Of a stretch of DNA of 64,000 nt, positions 61,388 through 64,000 are shown piece after piece. Where the stretch lies: the NCBI RefSeq assembly GCF_000419585.1, contig NZ_ATTH01000001.1, forward strand, positions 1,076,005-1,140,004. Reading direction: 5' to 3'. Below the pieces are notes generated by a model. The model did not search any database. It had not been told where the DNA came from and saw only the letters and a list, made by a program, of their open reading frames with translations. How positions within the stretch are numbered: the first letter of the stretch is position 1; each line of letters opens with the position of its first letter. Source of the DNA: Salisaeta longa DSM 21114 (GTDB taxonomy: Bacteria > Bacteroidota > Rhodothermia > Rhodothermales > Salinibacteraceae). The position numbers were made by a program, and so were the translations under genes.

Positions 61388-63244
61388 ATGCAACTCACAA
61401 CATACCGTACCACCCTTCAGTCCCTCCTCACTGACCACCACGCTTTTGCCGAGTCGGCTGGCGTTTCCACAAAATCGGTTGAAGCCCTTCAGGAGCAACT
61501 CCGTCACGGAGAGCTCAGCGTCGCCGTCGTTGGGGAAATCAACCGGGGGAAGTCCACCTTCCTGAACGCGCTCATGGGCGAGACGGTCTTCCCCTCCCGT
61601 GCCATGATCTGCACAGCGGGCGTCACCGTGCTCGACCACGGCGAGACGCCACGGGCCGAGGTGCTCTACCGCGACGGGGCGTCCGATGAAATGGACCTCT
61701 CGGACACCGCTCCAGCGAAGGCCCTCAAAGCCGTCGTGTCGCGTTCCAACAAAGACGTGCAAGACATCGAGGTCACGCGCGTGTGGTACCCCAACCCGTT
61801 TACCGGCAACGGCATCGTGCTGGTCGACACGCCCGGCGTGAACGACCCCGACCACTGGCGCGAGGACATCACGTACTCGTACCTTGCGGAAGCCGATGCG
61901 GTCATCATGCTGCTCGACCCCATGCAGCCGCTCTCGGCCTCGGAGGTCGAGTTTCTGGACACCAAGATCCTGGAACGCAGCATCGCCAACCTGATCTTTG
62001 TGGTGAACAAGATCGACGACGTGCCCGCGTCGGACCGCGAAGACGCGCTGCGGCGGATCGAGTCGATGCTGGCAGAGCACGTGCCCAACCCCACCATCTA
62101 CCCCGTGGCCGCCAAGCCCGCGCTCCAAGCAAAGCAGTCGGGCCGCACGGCGGATCTGAAAGGCACCGGTCTGCCCGCGTTCGAGGAGGGACTGCTGGAG
62201 TTTCTGGCCAAAGGACGCGGCGGCATGCTCCTTCAAACCAAAGTTCAGAAAGGCCAGCGGCACCTTGGGCACATTCAAGACACCATCCAGCAGCGTCGGG
62301 CGGCGCTGGATGAAGAGAAAGGCGTGGTGGAACAGCGCCTCCAAACGGCCCAGAGTCAGTTGGACGCCTTGCAGCAGAAGCGCAACGACCTCGAAGCCGA
62401 ACTGGGCACGCGCCAGAAGCAGATTGCCCGGCGGCTCAACGGCGTCATCCGCGAGCGCGCCGACTACCTGAACGGCTCGCTGAAGTCGGCCATTGCCAAC
62501 GAAGCAAGCACATCGGCCCTGCGCGAACGGGCGCTGCGGTTTCAGCGCGACAGCGTTTCGGCCCTGCGCGACGCCACGGAGAACGCTTTTGAGGACTTGC
62601 TGGATACCTACGACGCCACCTCCGCCGAACTGGCAGGCGAGGTGCGCGACGTGCTGCAGAACCTGAGCCGCGAAGCCGCCAACCGCGCACAAACGCTCCA
62701 GGTGGAACAGACGCGGCGTGGGCCGACGCGACAAGAACTGGAAGATCGCCGCGCCGGAGCCGCCGTCGGGGGCGGACTGGGCGCACTCGCAGGCATCGCG
62801 GGAGCAACCGGGGGCGTGCTCGGAGCCATCGGCGCAGGAATTCTCACCGGCGGCATTGGCCTCCTCATCGGAGCCGGAGCCGCGGCGCTGCTCAGCGACG
62901 GCGGGCGATCAGAACCCGACTCGCGTTACATCGACGCCGGCACGATTGCCAGCAACCGGCAGGCCCTCAACGCCCTGGATGCGTTCGTCGACCGGCTGCG
63001 CTCCACGACCGACTCGGTGAGCCAGGGCATTGTGGCATCGGCAAAGGAAACGATTCTCGCGCCCATCGACCAAAGCATGGCCCAGCAGCGGCAGTTGATC
63101 CGCCAGATCCGCGAGGACCTCCAGCAAACCGCCGCCGATCAGCAGGCCCTCCGCGACACGCTGGCCGAGCAGGACGAACAGGCCGCAGCCCTGCAGTCGC
63201 GATACAAACGTCTAATGGAGGAAATTGAGGCGATGGCAGCATAA
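61388..63244 (+). CDS. Dynamin family GTPase with glycine-rich membrane segment
   Basis: Protein of 618 residues. GTPase motifs: G1 GEINRGKST (49-57), G3 DTPGV (147-151), G4 NKID (207-210). It is followed by a coiled coil (about 295-350, EEKGVVEQRLQTAQSQLDAL), a second helical region, and a glycine/alanine-rich hydrophobic segment (VGGGLGALAGIAGATGGVLG and onward, about 457-500), as in the membrane-inserting paddle of bacterial dynamins. A final coiled coil ends the protein. It lies 39 nt after the first dynamin-like gene without a terminator, so the pair are probably expressed together and may form a heteromer. Confidence 0.9.
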   Translation: MQLTTYRTTLQSLLTDHHAFAESAGVSTKSVEALQEQLRHGELSVAVVGEINRGKSTFLNALMGETVFPSRAMICTAGVTVLDHGETPRAEVLYRDGASDEMDLSDTAPAKALKAVVSRSNKDVQDIEVTRVWYPNPFTGNGIVLVDTPGVNDPDHWREDITYSYLAEADAVIMLLDPMQPLSASEVEFLDTKILERSIANLIFVVNKIDDVPASDREDALRRIESMLAEHVPNPTIYPVAAKPALQAKQSGRTADLKGTGLPAFEEGLLEFLAKGRGGMLLQTKVQKGQRHLGHIQDTIQQRRAALDEEKGVVEQRLQTAQSQLDALQQKRNDLEAELGTRQKQIARRLNGVIRERADYLNGSLKSAIANEASTSALRERALRFQRDSVSALRDATENAFEDLLDTYDATSAELAGEVRDVLQNLSREAANRAQTLQVEQTRRGPTRQELEDRRAGAAVGGGLGALAGIAGATGGVLGAIGAGILTGGIGLLIGAGAAALLSDGGRSEPDSRYIDAGTIASNRQALNALDAFVDRLRSTTDSVSQGIVASAKETILAPIDQSMAQQRQLIRQIREDLQQTAADQQALRDTLAEQDEQAAALQSRYKRLMEEIEAMAA

Positions 63245-63246
63245 GA

Positions 63247-63603
63247 TTGAATATTTTCAAGACATATCAAGACGCATCGCTCAGTACATCTGCGTCTGAA
63301 GATCACATTGGCAGTTCGGCTGGCAGAACGCAAAGCTCGCCAACGTTTTCACGCAGCGACCAATCGCCTGCTGTTCTTCCGAGCATCGAACAGCTTCGAG
63401 AGGTGCTTCAAAACCTCAAAGAAATGCGGGAAAATGGTGTACTTTCAGAGAAACAAATAAAGCGAAGCAAGCAGCGAGCCCTTGCGAACTTTGCAGAGAA
63501 ATCTAACGACGATGATGAAGCAATCATGCAAGGATTGCATCAATTGCAATATGAAGGATATCTAAATGCGACCGATGTACAAACCGCAAAGAGTATTCTC
63601 TGA
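63247..63603 (+). CDS. Small SHOCT-like protein (TTG start)
   Basis: Protein of 118 residues if started at the TTG at 63247, only 2 nt after the stop of the dynamin gene, so it is likely translationally coupled. The first 45 residues are Ser-rich and disordered (SEDHIGSSAGRTQSSPTFSR). Then comes a SHOCT-like motif, IEQLREVLQNLKEMRENGVL with SEKQIKRSKQRAL, and a second, looser one near LHQLQYEGYLNATDVQTAK. SHOCT domains are often oligomerisation tails of membrane-linked proteins. The gene is AT-richer than its neighbours. It may be a cofactor of the GTPases. Confidence 0.6.
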   Translation: MNIFKTYQDASLSTSASEDHIGSSAGRTQSSPTFSRSDQSPAVLPSIEQLREVLQNLKEMRENGVLSEKQIKRSKQRALANFAEKSNDDDEAIMQGLHQLQYEGYLNATDVQTAKSIL

Positions 63604-63866
63604 CCAACTCACACTCGCAACACTAAGCGGCGTCTGAAAACTCGATTTCTCGGAGCCAGCACCGCGCTGTCGATTGGGGATCGATTCAATGTTAAGTTAT
63701 AACACGAACGGACCTGTAGCTGGAGACTGAAAATCGCCGGCATCGATGCCTTCGATACGACAGCCATCCACACGAACACAGGTTGCAGGTCGCACGGTTA
63801 AGGCGTACGTTATCTGTTGAGATTTACGCATACATTCTGTTCTCATCTCCGCTACGAGGGTGCTCA
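63604..63866. other. 263-bp AT-richer intergenic region before the ATPase gene
   Basis: No coding frame. A weak promoter-like match exists (TTGGGG, 17 bp, TTATAA, near 63675-63703), but the predicted leader would exceed 150 nt, so it is not annotated as a promoter. Composition is like the rest of the island. Confidence 0.4.
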
Positions 63867-64000
63867 TGATTCAAGAGCTCTACTGCAAGAACTTCAAGAT
63901 CTTTCGCACAGCCACAACGGTGCCGCTTCATCGGCTCACGGTGGTGACTGGACCGAACAATTCGGGCAAGAGCACCATCATCGACCTGTTCCGCCTTCTC
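63867..64000 (+). CDS. AAA/OLD-like ATPase, N-terminal part (cut by window edge)
   Basis: Only the first 44 residues are present, from MIQELYCKNFKIF. They show the opening strand of SMC/RecF-type ATPases followed by a Walker A, TVVTGPNNSGKSTIIDL. ATPases with this start include OLD-family nucleases and the ATPase subunits of several anti-phage systems. Whether a TOPRIM or other effector follows lies beyond the window. It is on the same strand as the GTPase genes but 263 bp downstream. Confidence 0.75.

Overview
The window is a 64 kb piece of a high-GC bacterial chromosome. It most likely comes from the Rhodothermota/Salinibacter side of the Bacteroidota. This is inferred from gene content: BatA/BatB von Willebrand proteins, a Bacteroidota-type GT5-like protein next to a DUF4270-like lipoprotein, a protease with a type IX-like C-terminal tail, and generally acidic proteins that would suit a salt-in halophile. 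Most start codons have no clear Shine-Dalgarno sequence, which is usual in Bacteroidota.

Positions 1-14629 are almost entirely minus strand. Transcription runs eno -> divIC-like -> ROK kinase -> lptD-like (cut by the left edge). Upstream of that, a GT5-like protein, a DUF4270-like lipoprotein, an outer membrane barrel and a TPR protein end at a strong terminator (3726-3756). Then come a family 2 glycosyltransferase, der, a second ROK kinase and asnS. From 14865 to 33568 the genes are mixed: a UbiA-like membrane protein, pckA, a PHA-granule protein, an outer membrane barrel, an M14 peptidase, lexA with a visible promoter and SOS box, a PAS histidine kinase, an acuC/acuB-like pair, a GatZ/KbaZ-like protein, and an isolated nuoH-nuoG pair. 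From 33686 to 56959 lie mltA, mgsA, fdxA, gpmI, an inner-membrane hydrolase, mscS, a tight run gcvT-comB-(FtsK-4TM-like)-purK-purE-protease, batA/batB, a TetR-fadD pair, a third von Willebrand-type membrane protein, and an M20 amidohydrolase.

Five intergenic regions (about 9051-9442, 18122-18640, 23278-24138, 28982-29115, 55385-55630) carry related copies of a non-coding dispersed element. The copy at 9051-9442 has terminal inverted repeats and a 13-bp flanking direct repeat, so it looks like a MITE.

The right end, from the tRNA-Lys gene at 57140 onward, looks like an acquired island with lower GC in patches. It holds an 1148-residue dynamin-like GTPase with a membrane hairpin fused to an eight-repeat PQQ-type beta-propeller, a second dynamin-like GTPase, a small SHOCT-like protein and the start of an AAA/OLD-like ATPase. 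A good promoter sits in front of the first gene and there is no visible terminator before the small SHOCT-like protein. By analogy with two-gene dynamin systems (LeoABC/Eleos), this is the best candidate in the window for an undescribed membrane-surveillance or anti-phage system.
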